From: Stutzerimonas xanthomarina DSM 18231
GTDB taxonomy: Bacteria; Pseudomonadota; Gammaproteobacteria; Pseudomonadales; Pseudomonadaceae
Reading direction: 5' to 3'
Length of the DNA stretch: 64,000 nucleotides
Assembly (NCBI RefSeq): GCF_900129835.1
Contig: NZ_FQXA01000008.1
Span: 62,001 to 126,000 of the forward strand
Positions 26,913-35,562 of the stretch are shown in pieces. Below the pieces are notes generated by a model. That model did not search any database. It saw only the letters and a program-made list of their open reading frames with translations, and had not been told where the DNA came from. Position 1 is the stretch's first letter. Every line of letters begins with the position of its first letter. Both the position numbers and the translations under genes were made by a program.

Positions 26913-27193
26913 CGATTCACCAACGTTGCCGGCAGCGCGATTACCAGCAGCGAGCCGAGCACCAGACACACCGGGAAAAACCACAGCGCCGCACCGCTTT
27001 CTCCGGTGGAGGGCAGCGCGCCGCCGACCAGCGTTTTGCTCACCAAATCCCGAATGTTGGCCAATGAGCAGGCCAGGACGAAGCCGGTTGCCGCTGCGGT
27101 GCCGGTGAGAAAGGTCGCCGGCAGGCTGAAAAACACCGGAGCCGCGTCGGTGATCGCCGCCTGGGCGCCGAAGAACAGCAGCACCGTAGCCAT
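26909..27193 (-). pseudogene. C-terminal remnant of an MFS transporter
   Basis: The minus strand encodes about 95 residues that look like the last three or four helices of a major facilitator permease of the anion:cation symporter type: A-P-V-F-F-S-L-P-A-T-F-L-T-G-T-A-A-A-T-G-F, S-L-A-N-I, G-E-S-G-A-A-L-W-F-F-P-V-C-L-V-L-G-S-L-L. The usual G-N-L-G-G-F-V-x-P block after S-x-A-N-I is deleted or scrambled, and nothing upstream encodes the first eight helices. The frame extends to 27289 with unrelated residues. It overlaps the PilZ stop by 4 bp. Confidence 0.65.
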
Positions 27194-27355
27194 CACCTTG
27201 TCCTGGTGCTCAAGTGGCCAACGAGGGGGGCATTTCCAGACCATGAGGGCTGAGTCAATGCGAACTCGGCGTCTCTGTCCCTGTCGCACCTGTTCGACCG
27301 GCGCTCTTCGGTGCGCCTGAACAGTCCCGCAATTCGCAACCCGACGGAGACCGGC

Positions 27356-28051
27356 ATGACTTCACAGTGGATCGATATCCCCGCGCAAGACGGCAAGACG
27401 TTCAAAGGTTATCTCGCGCTGCCGCCGGCCGGGCATGGCCCAGGCATCGTGCTGATTCAGGAGATCTTTGGCGTGAACGAGCACATCCAGTCGGTCGCCG
27501 ATCAGTACGCGTCCGATGGCTACGTGGTGTTGGCGCCGGACCTGTTCTGGCGCAGCGAACCGGGCGTCCAGCTCGGTTATGGCGAGGATGACTGGGAGCA
27601 GGCCTTCTCACTGATGCAGGCGCTGGATTTCGACCTTGCGATCGATGATCTACGGCGCAGCGTCGAGCTGCTGCGTGAACGCGATGACTGCAACGGCCGC
27701 GTGGCGTCGGTGGGCTATTGCATGGGCGGCGTACTGTCGTTCCTGAGCGCGGCTAATGCGGGCGTCGATGCCGCGGTCTGCTATTACCCCGGCAGCATCG
27801 AGAAGCGTCTGGATCAGGCTGAGAAGATCAAGTGCCCGACCCTGTTTCACTTCGCTGAAGAAGACGATCACATTGATTCCGACGCGGTAGCCGCCGTGCA
27901 GGAAAAGATGGCCCAGGTCGGTCAGGCCCAGATCGAGACCTACCCAGGCGTCGACCACGGTTTCAACTGCTGGGCGCGCCCCATGTACAACCAGAATGCT
28001 GCGGCACTGGCTCATGGGCGTTCATTGGTGTTCCTGGCTGAGAATCTCTAA
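27356..28051 (+). CDS. Dienelactone hydrolase family protein
   Basis: Alpha/beta hydrolase of 231 residues. The catalytic triad of the family can be seen: the nucleophile Cys in G-Y-C-M-G-G, Asp in E-E-D-D-H-I-D, and His in G-V-D-H-G-F. The N-terminal E-I-F-G-V-N-E-H-I-Q and the A-P-D-L-F-W-R segments are typical. The ATG at 27356 is preceded by CGGAGA, which decides the start. No aromatic-degradation operon is nearby, so carboxymethylenebutenolide may not be the natural substrate. Confidence 0.92.
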   Translation: MTSQWIDIPAQDGKTFKGYLALPPAGHGPGIVLIQEIFGVNEHIQSVADQYASDGYVVLAPDLFWRSEPGVQLGYGEDDWEQAFSLMQALDFDLAIDDLRRSVELLRERDDCNGRVASVGYCMGGVLSFLSAANAGVDAAVCYYPGSIEKRLDQAEKIKCPTLFHFAEEDDHIDSDAVAAVQEKMAQVGQAQIETYPGVDHGFNCWARPMYNQNAAALAHGRSLVFLAENL

Positions 28052-28124
28052 GCAGTCCGGTCGCTCGTGCTTGTCGTTTAGAAGCTGCAGGAGAACCGGC
28101 TTTGTGACCGGCGGCTATGGAGGG

Positions 28125-28500
28125 TCCTGTTCGCGAGCAAGCTCGCTCCTACAAAAAAAGCGCGCTCGGGGGCGAGTTCTGCACCTGTAGGAGCCAGCTT
28201 GCTGGCGAACCGGGAAACCCTCTGGGTCGAGCGACTGCAACGGGCGCGACTGCGGCATCGTCTTGATGATTTTTCGCGACCAAGGTCGCTCCTACAGGAG
28301 CAGCCTGCGCGGGCGAACTCCGCGCCTGTAGGAGCCAGCTTGCTGGCGAACCGGGAAACCCTCTGGGTCGAGCGACTGCAACGGGCGCGACTGCGGCATC
28401 GTCTTGATGATTTTTCGCGACCCAGGTCGCTCCTACAGGAGCAGCCTGCTCGGGGCGAACTCCGCGCCTGTAGGAGCCAGCTTGCTGGCGAACCCCGGTC
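28125..28500. repeat. Second REP family, 141-142 bp tandem units
   Basis: The element CCTGTAGGAGCCAGCTTGCT starts at 28184, 28325 and 28467, so two full units of 141-142 bp and the start of a third lie in tandem. Each unit also holds an inverted partner (TTTTTCGCGACC-AGGTCGCTCC). A related copy, TCGCGAGCAAGCTCGCTCC, lies at about 28130. An open frame of 116 codons across the array repeats the same peptide and is not a gene. It fills the gap between the hydrolase and flhA. Confidence 0.85.
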
Positions 28501-28545
28501 GCCGAGTCGCGGGGCTTGCTTGCAGCCGGCCAGGGCCGGGACCGG

Positions 28546-30642
28546 TTAACCCAGCGTGCCGAGAATGTTCACGCCGACCCGATCCGGAATCTCGTTCTGC
28601 GACAGCACGTGCAGGCCGGGGCTGAACACCCGTGCGTAGCGTGACAGCAACGGGCGCAGCTGCGGCATCACGGTAAGGATCGGCGGATGGCCGTCCTTAC
28701 GCAGCTTTTCCTTCACCACCGGCATGCTGTTCTGCAGCTGGTTGAGCAGGCTTGGCTCCACCGGAATGTTGTCCAGGCTCACCTGGCCGGCTTGCTGAGC
28801 GATGGCGAGCGCGTTGAGAAGGGTATTCTCCAGCGCGTTTTCCAGTACGAAAACCGCCAGCTCGCGACGATCTCCGGCAATCATCGAAACGATGCTGCGA
28901 CGCAGCGCATAGCGCACGTCGGCCGCCAGCAGCACCGGGTCCTTGGTGGTTTCGCTGCATTCGAGCAGGGTGCTGGCGATGGTCTCGATGTCGCGCAGCG
29001 GCACTTCCTCCAGCAGCAGTTGACGGTACACGCGCATCTGCTGCGTATAGCTCAGCGCGTTCTTCAGGCTTTCAGCGAGCTTCGGTGCCTGCAGGGTCCG
29101 GCGCTGCATCAGGTGCTCGACGTCGTCGTGCTTGAACAGGTCCGGCAGATGCTCGCGCACCACCTTGTTCAGGTGTGTGGCGACCACGCTGGCGCAGTCG
29201 ATGACCTGATAACCGAGGTTTAGCGCGCGTGACTTATCCGACGGCTGAATCCACACCACCTGCATGCGATAGGCCGGGTCGGTACCGAGGATGCCGTCGA
29301 TCTCGCCGTACAGCTCCGGCGACGGAATCGCCATCAGGCGGTCGGCATGCAGCTCGGCGCCGTCAATTTTCTCGCCATTGATGTAGATGTCGTATTGCGA
29401 AGCCTTGAGCCGCAGGCTGTCGCGGATCTGCACTTCCGGAAGCAGAAAGCCCAGATGCTCGGACAGGGTCTGGCGAACGCCACGCACCCGCGCCGGCAAG
29501 GGCGCGCCGGAGGCTTCGTTGACCAGCCCGACCAGCTTGTAACCAAGGGAAATCGACAAGCGCTCTACCAGCGGAATGTCTTCCCAGGCCAGCGATTGGG
29601 CCTTTTCCTTGTCCATCGCCTGACCGATGGCCTGGATTTCCTTCAGATCGGCCCCAGCGGCAGGCGGCTCGTGCAGCGACACCCGCCAGCCAATGAAGCC
29701 GATCAGCGCGGCAAAGCCGATGAACGCCAGGTGCGGCATACCCGGCACCAGACCGAGCACGAAGAGGATGCCCGCCACGGTGTACAGCGAAGCCGGGTTG
29801 GCCAGCAGCTGGCGCTGAACCTGGCTGGTGATGTCGCTGGATTCGTTAATGCGGGTGACGATGATCGCCGCCGCCGTGGACAATAGCAGCGCCGGAATCT
29901 GCGCGACCAGGCCATCACCGATGGTCAGCAGGGCGTACTGCTTGAAGGCTTCACCGGCCGCCAGGTCGTGAACGAACACGCCGATGGCAAAGCCGCCGAA
30001 CAGGTTGATCAGCAGGATCAGGATGCCGGCGATGGCGTCACCGCGAACGAACTTCGAGGCACCGTCCATGGCGCCGTAGAAGTCGGCTTCCTTGGCTACT
30101 TCCTGGCGCCGGGCCTTGGCCTCTTCATTGCTCAGCAGGCCGGCGTTGAGGTCGGCGTCGATGGCCATCTGCTTGCCCGGCAGGGCGTCGAGGGTGAAGC
30201 GCGCGGTCACTTCGGAAATCCGCTCACCGCCCTTGGTGATGACGATGAAGTTGATGATCATCAGGATGATGAACACCACCAGACCGACGATGAAGTTGCC
30301 GCCGATCACCACCTCACCGAAGGCTTCGATCACCTTACCCGCGGCGCCGGTGCCCGTGTGACCTTCAAGCAGCACCACGCGCGTCGACGCGACGTTCAGC
30401 GTCAGGCGCATCAGCGTGGTGATCAGGATCACCGTCGGGAACAGCGAGAAATCCAGCGGGCTTTTCGACGACACGCTGACCAGCAACACCAGAATCGACA
30501 TGGCGATGTTGAAGGTGAACAGCACGTCCAGCAGCTGCGGTGGCAGCGGCAGGATGATCATCGCCAGGATCGACAGGATGATCAGCGAAATCCCAATCCG
30601 TCCGCTGCTGAAGGTCGGCGTCAGTTTCTGAATCAGGCTCAT
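28546..30642 (-). CDS. flhA: Flagellar export gate protein FlhA (lateral-type system)
   Basis: Product of 698 residues, full length. Eight N-terminal helices with the FHIPEP signature region: L-N-V-A-S-T-R-V-V-L-L-E-G-H, V-V-F-I-I-L-M-I-I-N-F-I-V-I-T-K-G and the cytoplasmic FHIPEP loop R-F-T-L-D-A-L-P-G-K-Q-M-A-I-D-A-D-L. The C-terminal domain carries the usual D-A-S-V-V-A-T-H-L region. Its start overlaps the flhB stop (ATGA). Because flhB is truncated and the rest of the export apparatus is missing here, the gene is probably a relic, even though its own frame is intact. Confidence 0.93.
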   Translation of the reverse strand: MSLIQKLTPTFSSGRIGISLIILSILAMIILPLPPQLLDVLFTFNIAMSILVLLVSVSSKSPLDFSLFPTVILITTLMRLTLNVASTRVVLLEGHTGTGAAGKVIEAFGEVVIGGNFIVGLVVFIILMIINFIVITKGGERISEVTARFTLDALPGKQMAIDADLNAGLLSNEEAKARRQEVAKEADFYGAMDGASKFVRGDAIAGILILLINLFGGFAIGVFVHDLAAGEAFKQYALLTIGDGLVAQIPALLLSTAAAIIVTRINESSDITSQVQRQLLANPASLYTVAGILFVLGLVPGMPHLAFIGFAALIGFIGWRVSLHEPPAAGADLKEIQAIGQAMDKEKAQSLAWEDIPLVERLSISLGYKLVGLVNEASGAPLPARVRGVRQTLSEHLGFLLPEVQIRDSLRLKASQYDIYINGEKIDGAELHADRLMAIPSPELYGEIDGILGTDPAYRMQVVWIQPSDKSRALNLGYQVIDCASVVATHLNKVVREHLPDLFKHDDVEHLMQRRTLQAPKLAESLKNALSYTQQMRVYRQLLLEEVPLRDIETIASTLLECSETTKDPVLLAADVRYALRRSIVSMIAGDRRELAVFVLENALENTLLNALAIAQQAGQVSLDNIPVEPSLLNQLQNSMPVVKEKLRKDGHPPILTVMPQLRPLLSRYARVFSPGLHVLSQNEIPDRVGVNILGTLG

Positions 30643-31385
30643 GATCGGGCTCGGTTGAACAGTTCTTCGGGAATATGGATGTCACTGGCCAGCTTGGGCT
30701 TGGTGCGGCGACCCTGCTTCCAGGCCTTGAGCTGGAGGATGTAGGTCAGCACGTGAGCCACCGCGGTGTAGAGCGGCGCTGGAATCTGCTGGTTGACCTG
30801 GGTACTGAAATAGATCGCCCGCGCCAGAGGCGGCAGCTCGATCACCTCCAGCCCGTTGGCCTGGGCCAGCTTGCGGATGTACAGCGCCGTTTCATCGACA
30901 CCACGGGCGATGACGAAAGGTGTTTCGGCCTTCTTCGGGTCGTACTTGAGCGCCACGGCGTAATGCGTTGGGTTGACGATCACCACGTCGGCGTCCTTGA
31001 TCACCTTGGTGATTTGCCGCTGCGCCAGCTGGCGCTGCAGCTGCTTGATCCGCGCCTTTACCTCGGGCCGGCCTTCCTGGTTTTTGTGCTCTTCCTTGCG
31101 CTCCTGCTTGGTCATGCGCATCTTTTTCAGGAAGAAGAAGCGCTGCAGCGGGATATCGATGAACGAGAACAGCACGAACACCAGCAGCAGCGAAATCGCC
31201 AGATCGAAGGTCAGCGAGAAGGCGCTGCCGATGGCGTTGCTGATGTCGCTGCGCTGCAGCGCGATCAGCTTGGGCGCGGCGTAATACAGCTGGCCCGCGG
31301 CAATGCCCAGCAGCGCGCTGATCTTCAACAGCGACTTGAGCAACTCGCTCCAGTTCTGCGCGCCGACCATTCGTCCCAGCCCGGT
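30639..31385 (-). pseudogene. flhB: 5'-truncated flhB (flagellar export protein FlhB)
   Basis: Homology begins abruptly at G-L-G-R-M-V-G-A-Q-N-W-S-E-L-L-K-S-L-L-K-I, equal to about residue 110 of a normal 380-residue FlhB, and continues to the end. The autocleavage motif is intact as V-N-P-T-H-Y-A-V-A-L-K-Y (N-P-T-H), and the later P-L-A-R-A-I-Y-F-S is present. The first two helices are gone. Upstream of about 31385 the same frame runs antisense into the flgJ-like gene and has no FlhB character. An internal ATG at 31370 could start a fragment, but a functional gate protein is unlikely. Confidence 0.85.
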
Positions 31386-31402
31386 GGCAAGCGCCAGACT
31401 GG

Positions 31403-32174
31403 CATCGCCGACATGCTGTTGCAGCAGCTCAGCGGTGACGCGGCGAACACCGCGCCGGTGCCGACGGCGCTGGCCGGCCACGCTGGCAGCGGTTTGCAGG
31501 GGGGTGGCTTGCATGCACTGCGTGGCACCTGGCAGCGTGGCGTCGATGCGCTGGACAGCGCCTGGGAAAGCGGCAAGGCCGGCTTCAAGTCGCTGGTCGA
31601 CAGCGTCATCAAGCATGAGTCCAGCGGTAACATCGCGGCCGTCTCGCCGAAGGGCGCGCGTGGCCTGATGCAGCTGATGCCCGGTACGGCGCGGGACATG
31701 GCCGCCGAGCTGGGCCTGCCGTTCAGTGAAGCGCGGCTGACCACCGATGCCGAGTACAACAAGCGCCTCGGCAGTGCTTACCTGAACAAGATGCTCGATC
31801 GCTATGACGGTCACCAGGCGCTGGCGCTCGCCGCCTACAACGCCGGCCCCGGCCGGGTAGACGAATGGCTCAAAAGCCATGGTGATCCGCGCACCGGCGA
31901 GATCGGCACCGGCGCCTGGGTGCAGAAAATCCCCTACGCGGAAACCCGCAACTACACCCGTAACATTCTCAATGACCTGCGTGCCGCGGCACCGGCCCCC
32001 GTCGAGCCGCGCGCGCAAATCCAGCCGGCGCCCAGTCCCGTCCAGGCTTCGCTTAATTCCAGCGCCGATGTGGTCGCTCTATCCACTCAGCAGCATCGTG
32101 TTGTTGGCGGCGGCCATCTGTCCGTGGCGTTCGCACAACCGATCCGGATCGAGTCGAAGGAAGTCCAGTCGTGA
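31403..32174 (+). pseudogene. flgJ: 5'-truncated flgJ with SLT lytic transglycosylase domain
   Basis: The visible part starts with G-I-A-D-M-L-L-Q-Q-L, which resembles the end of the FlgJ rod-capping domain; the first ~90 residues of that domain are missing. An SLT domain follows: catalytic Glu in I-K-H-E-S-S-G-N, then G-L-M-Q-L-M-P, L-A-L-A-A-Y-N-A-G-P-G-R-V and P-Y-A-E-T-R-N-Y. It would cut peptidoglycan for the flagellar rod. ATG 31413 might allow a shortened 253-residue product, but without a signal or rod domain. The stop overlaps the GTG of flgK. Confidence 0.75.
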
Positions 32175-33538
32175 GTATTTTGGGTCAAATTGGCTACAGC
32201 GGCGTTCGCGCCTCGCAGATCGCCCTGTCAGCGACGGGGCAGAACATTGCCAACGTCAACACGCCGGGCTTCAGCCGCCTCGCGCCGGACCTGCACTCGC
32301 TCGGCGGGCAGACGTCGGTCAGCGTTGGCGGAGGCGTTCAGGTCAGCAGCATTCGTCGGCTGTCCAACGACTTTCAGAATCAGCAGCTCTGGCGCGCCAG
32401 CACCGACAAGAACTACTTCAACACCAATCAGCAGTACCTGACTGCGCTCGAAGGCCTGATCGACAGCGAAGGTTCTAGCGTCAGTGTTGGCCTGGACAAC
32501 TTTTTCGCCGCGCTCAGCGAAGCCAGCTCGACCCCCGAATCCATCGCCCTGCGCCAGCAGATCATTGGCGAGGCCAAGCAGCTGGCACAGCGCTTCAACG
32601 GGCTGAACAGCAACATCGGCACCCAGCTCAACGCGCTGCAGGGCCAGCGCGTGGCGATGACCAGCGAGATCAACGGGCTGTCCGGCAACATTGCCGAGCT
32701 GAACGCCCAGATACGCGAAATGGAATCCTCCGGCCGTGATACCGCGACCCTGCGCGACTACCGCGACAACCTGGTCAAGGATCTCAGCCAGTACGCCGGC
32801 ATCCGCGTGCAGGAAGCCGCTGATGGCACGCTGAATGTCTCGCTGGCCAACGGTCAGCCGCTGGTTGCCGGGGCAACGGCGGGGCAGTTGAAGATCAACG
32901 CCAACCTCGCCGGCGAGCAGGAAATGACGCTGGTCTTCGCCAAGACCACCTTTCCGCTCAACCAGCAGGGCATTGGTGGTTCGCTCGGCGGTCTCTACGA
33001 CATGGAATACGGCGCGCTGCGCCCGGCCCAGCGGGATCTGCACGACATGGCCTCGGCCGTGGCGACCATGGTTAACGACGCCCTCTCCGGTGGTTTCGAC
33101 CTTAACGGCAATCCCGGCCAGCCGCTGTTCAGCTACAACGCCGGCAGCACCAGCGGCATGCTGGCAGTCAATGCGCTGGGCGCCTCGGAACTGGCGTTTT
33201 CCGGCACGGCAGGTGAGGTGGGTAACAACAAGACCCTGCTCACCATGCTCGAACTCAAATCGGCGGGCGTCACGGTCGCTGGCGAAACGGTGCCGCTCAA
33301 TGATGCCTACGCCGGCCTGGTGGGCCGCGTCGCCAGCGCCAGTCGGCAAAACCAGGCGGACCTGCGCGCCGCGACCACGGTGGCCGAACAGGCCCAGGCC
33401 CAGCGCGACAGTGTCAGCGCGGTCAACCTGGACGAGGAGGCCGTCAATCTCATGGCCTACGAGCAGGCCTACCAGGCCAACATGAAAGTTATCAGCACCT
33501 CCAACGATCTGTTCAACGCCGTACTGGCGATGTTCTGA
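32171..33538 (+). CDS. flgK: Flagellar hook-associated protein FlgK (short, lateral type)
   Basis: Product of 455 residues, short for FlgK (often 540-680). The N-terminal flagellar rod/hook signature is S-A-T-G-Q-N-I-A-N-V-N-T-P-G-F-S-R. The C-terminal coiled-coil region ends S-V-N-L-D-E-E-A-V-N-L-M-A-Y-E-Q-A-Y-Q-A-N, the FlgK/FlgE C-terminal motif. The start is GTG, overlapping the flgJ stop (GTGA). It lies between the flgJ remnant and flgL in the normal lateral-cluster order. Confidence 0.93.
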   Translation: MSILGQIGYSGVRASQIALSATGQNIANVNTPGFSRLAPDLHSLGGQTSVSVGGGVQVSSIRRLSNDFQNQQLWRASTDKNYFNTNQQYLTALEGLIDSEGSSVSVGLDNFFAALSEASSTPESIALRQQIIGEAKQLAQRFNGLNSNIGTQLNALQGQRVAMTSEINGLSGNIAELNAQIREMESSGRDTATLRDYRDNLVKDLSQYAGIRVQEAADGTLNVSLANGQPLVAGATAGQLKINANLAGEQEMTLVFAKTTFPLNQQGIGGSLGGLYDMEYGALRPAQRDLHDMASAVATMVNDALSGGFDLNGNPGQPLFSYNAGSTSGMLAVNALGASELAFSGTAGEVGNNKTLLTMLELKSAGVTVAGETVPLNDAYAGLVGRVASASRQNQADLRAATTVAEQAQAQRDSVSAVNLDEEAVNLMAYEQAYQANMKVISTSNDLFNAVLAMF

Positions 33539-33575
33539 GCTGGCGCAAGCCGGTTCGACTGACGAGAAAGACACC

Positions 33576-34490
33576 ATGCGCATCTCCAACGCCCAAATCA
33601 CCGCCATGTTGCACGGCTCGATGAACACCAGCTCCGAGAAGCTCGGCAAGCTGATGCAGCAGATGGCCACCGGCGAGCGCATGCTGATGCCCTCGGATGA
33701 TCCTATTTCCGCGGTGCGCGTGCTGCGCATCCAGCGCGAGGAAGCCACGCTGACGCAGTACCGCACCAACATAGCCAACGTGTCCGGCAACCTGTCCAAG
33801 CAGGAAGCCAACCTCAAGGCGGCATCGGACACCATGCTCAACGTGCGCGACCTGCTGCTGTGGGCCGCCAACGGCAGCAACACCAGCGAAGACCTGGCGG
33901 CCATCGCCAATGAGATGGGCAATCTGGAAAAGACCATTCTCAGCTTCGCCAACGTGCGCGACGAAGAGGGTCGTTACCTGTTCTCCGGCACCCTCAGCGA
34001 CCGCCCGGCCATTACCTTCGATGCCGCCACTCAGAGCTACCAACTGACCGGCAACGATCAATACCGCCAGGCGGCAGTCGCCAATGGCGTGCTGGTCGAG
34101 GAGAATGTGACCGCTGCGCAGGTCTTCGGTGGCGGCGTCGACATGCTCAACGACCTCAATAGCCTGGTGAAAATGCTCGCCGACCCGGCGTTGGATGCCA
34201 GTGATCCCGCGGCACAGGCCTCGATCAGCGCTACGCTCAACAGCCTCGACACGACTCACGGCGACCTGCTCGGCGCGGTCTCGGAGCTGGGCGGACGGCA
34301 GAACACCCTGACGCTGCTGTCGAGCAGCAACGAGGACGTCTCGCTGGTAAACCAGAAAATCGATGGCGAGCTGTCGCAACTCGATTACGCCACCGCCAGC
34401 ATCGACCTGAACAACTATCAGCTGTCGCTGCAGGCGACGCAGAAAACCTATTTGAAGATCAATGGGCTGTCGCTGTTCGGCATGCTCTGA
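33576..34490 (+). CDS. flgL: Flagellar hook-associated protein FlgL
   Basis: Product of 304 residues. It opens M-R-I-S-N-A-Q and shows the flagellin-like N-terminal helix with L-M-Q-Q-M-A-T-G-E-R-M-L-M-P-S-D-D-P-I-S-A-V-R, where the S-D-D-P motif is diagnostic of FlgL. The C-terminal helix ends Q-L-S-L-Q-A-T-Q-K-T-Y-L-K-I-N-G-L-S-L-F-G-M-L. It forms the junction between hook and filament. No flagellin gene follows in this window. Confidence 0.93.
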   Translation: MRISNAQITAMLHGSMNTSSEKLGKLMQQMATGERMLMPSDDPISAVRVLRIQREEATLTQYRTNIANVSGNLSKQEANLKAASDTMLNVRDLLLWAANGSNTSEDLAAIANEMGNLEKTILSFANVRDEEGRYLFSGTLSDRPAITFDAATQSYQLTGNDQYRQAAVANGVLVEENVTAAQVFGGGVDMLNDLNSLVKMLADPALDASDPAAQASISATLNSLDTTHGDLLGAVSELGGRQNTLTLLSSSNEDVSLVNQKIDGELSQLDYATASIDLNNYQLSLQATQKTYLKINGLSLFGML

Positions 34491-34504
34491 CCGAGGTAGC
34501 GTGA

Positions 34505-35536
34505 ATGAAGATTGGCAAGCAGCTCCCCGCTGTTTCCGCAATCAACCCGCAGGAACGCCGCGAGGCATTGCTGCGGGATGCGCCTGCGCCGCTGCGGGCC
34601 GGTACGCCGGCCGAAACGCCGCACACCGAGACGACGCCCAGCAAGAACACCAGCTTCAGTCTGCAGCTCAATCAGCAGTTGTCCTCGATGCAGTCAGCCG
34701 ACAGCTACCTCGGCGACCTGCAGACGCGCCTGTCGCAACTCAAGCTCAACCTCAGCCGCCAGATCAGCTCGCCGCAGCCCAACGGCGAGGAAAGCATTCG
34801 CCAGATTGTGCAGCAGGTCGGTGAGTTGCTCAACGAGCGCAGCAAACGTTCCGGCAATTCCCTGGACGCCAACCTCAAGCTGCGTCTGACCGAGCCGGTG
34901 CGCAGCCGCTTCAGCCTGCAGGGGCTGGAGTCGCTGGATGCGATTCGCCAGTCAGGTCGCGAAACCCTGCTGTTCAGCGGCGGCCGCCAACTGGCCGAGC
35001 CGGTCGCGGTGGTGCTCGACGACGAGATGAGCGACGAGCAGATCCTGCGCCGCTTCAATGGCAGCCTAGGCCAGGCCGGTATTCGCGCCGAACTGGATCA
35101 GAACGGCGAGCTGAAATTTTCCGCCCGCGAAGGCGACTGGCAGAAGCTCAAGGACCAGCTGGCGGTGCAAGGCGAGGGTAAGCTCTTCGACAAGGGCCGA
35201 TACGTTCGCGTGCAGAGCGAGGACGAACAGCTGCTGAGCTTCCCCGAAGAGCTGCAACTCGACTCCTTCCGCGAGCTGCGCCGTCTGCTCGACTCGGTCG
35301 TCGCCGGGCTCGACAAGGTGACCTCGCTGCGCGAGCAGCTGAGCAACCGCCAGCAGGAAATTCGCGAGTTCCTTGCCCGTCAGGCTCATGCCGATGAGAA
35401 GCAGTGGGCGATGGACTTCTCCCGCTCGGTGTTCAACCTGATGCAGCGCAGCCCGTCCAGCTATGCGGCGGTCACCCAGACCGTGGTGGCGCAGGCGACC
35501 ATCAGCCGCTTCGCGGTGGTCAGTCTGCTGTCCTGA
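34505..35536 (+). CDS. Unidentified protein linked to the lateral flagellar cluster
   Basis: Product of 343 residues starting MKIGKQLPAVSAIN, 14 bp after flgL on the same strand. It is polar and largely helical, with a coiled-coil-like stretch at about 50-120 and another near 270-300 (L-D-K-V-T-S-L-R-E-Q-L-S-N-R-Q-Q-E-I-R-E-F-L). The C-terminus reads M-D-F-S-R-S-V-F-N-L-M-Q-R-S-P-S-S-Y-A-A. No transmembrane segment or signal. Its position suggests a hook- or filament-associated factor or a chaperone of a lateral system, but I do not recognise a named family. Confidence 0.7.
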   Translation: MKIGKQLPAVSAINPQERREALLRDAPAPLRAGTPAETPHTETTPSKNTSFSLQLNQQLSSMQSADSYLGDLQTRLSQLKLNLSRQISSPQPNGEESIRQIVQQVGELLNERSKRSGNSLDANLKLRLTEPVRSRFSLQGLESLDAIRQSGRETLLFSGGRQLAEPVAVVLDDEMSDEQILRRFNGSLGQAGIRAELDQNGELKFSAREGDWQKLKDQLAVQGEGKLFDKGRYVRVQSEDEQLLSFPEELQLDSFRELRRLLDSVVAGLDKVTSLREQLSNRQQEIREFLARQAHADEKQWAMDFSRSVFNLMQRSPSSYAAVTQTVVAQATISRFAVVSLLS

Positions 35537-35562
35537 TCGATCCTGCGCCGGGCCTGACTTGC

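Noticed and set aside
28125..28500. Possible CRISPR array
   Set aside because: Units are 141-142 bp and include the 'spacers' as near-identical sequence; no short direct repeats with unique spacers and no cas genes.
28199..28549. 116-codon frame before flhA
   Set aside because: It is the translation of two 141-bp tandem repeats, not a conserved protein.
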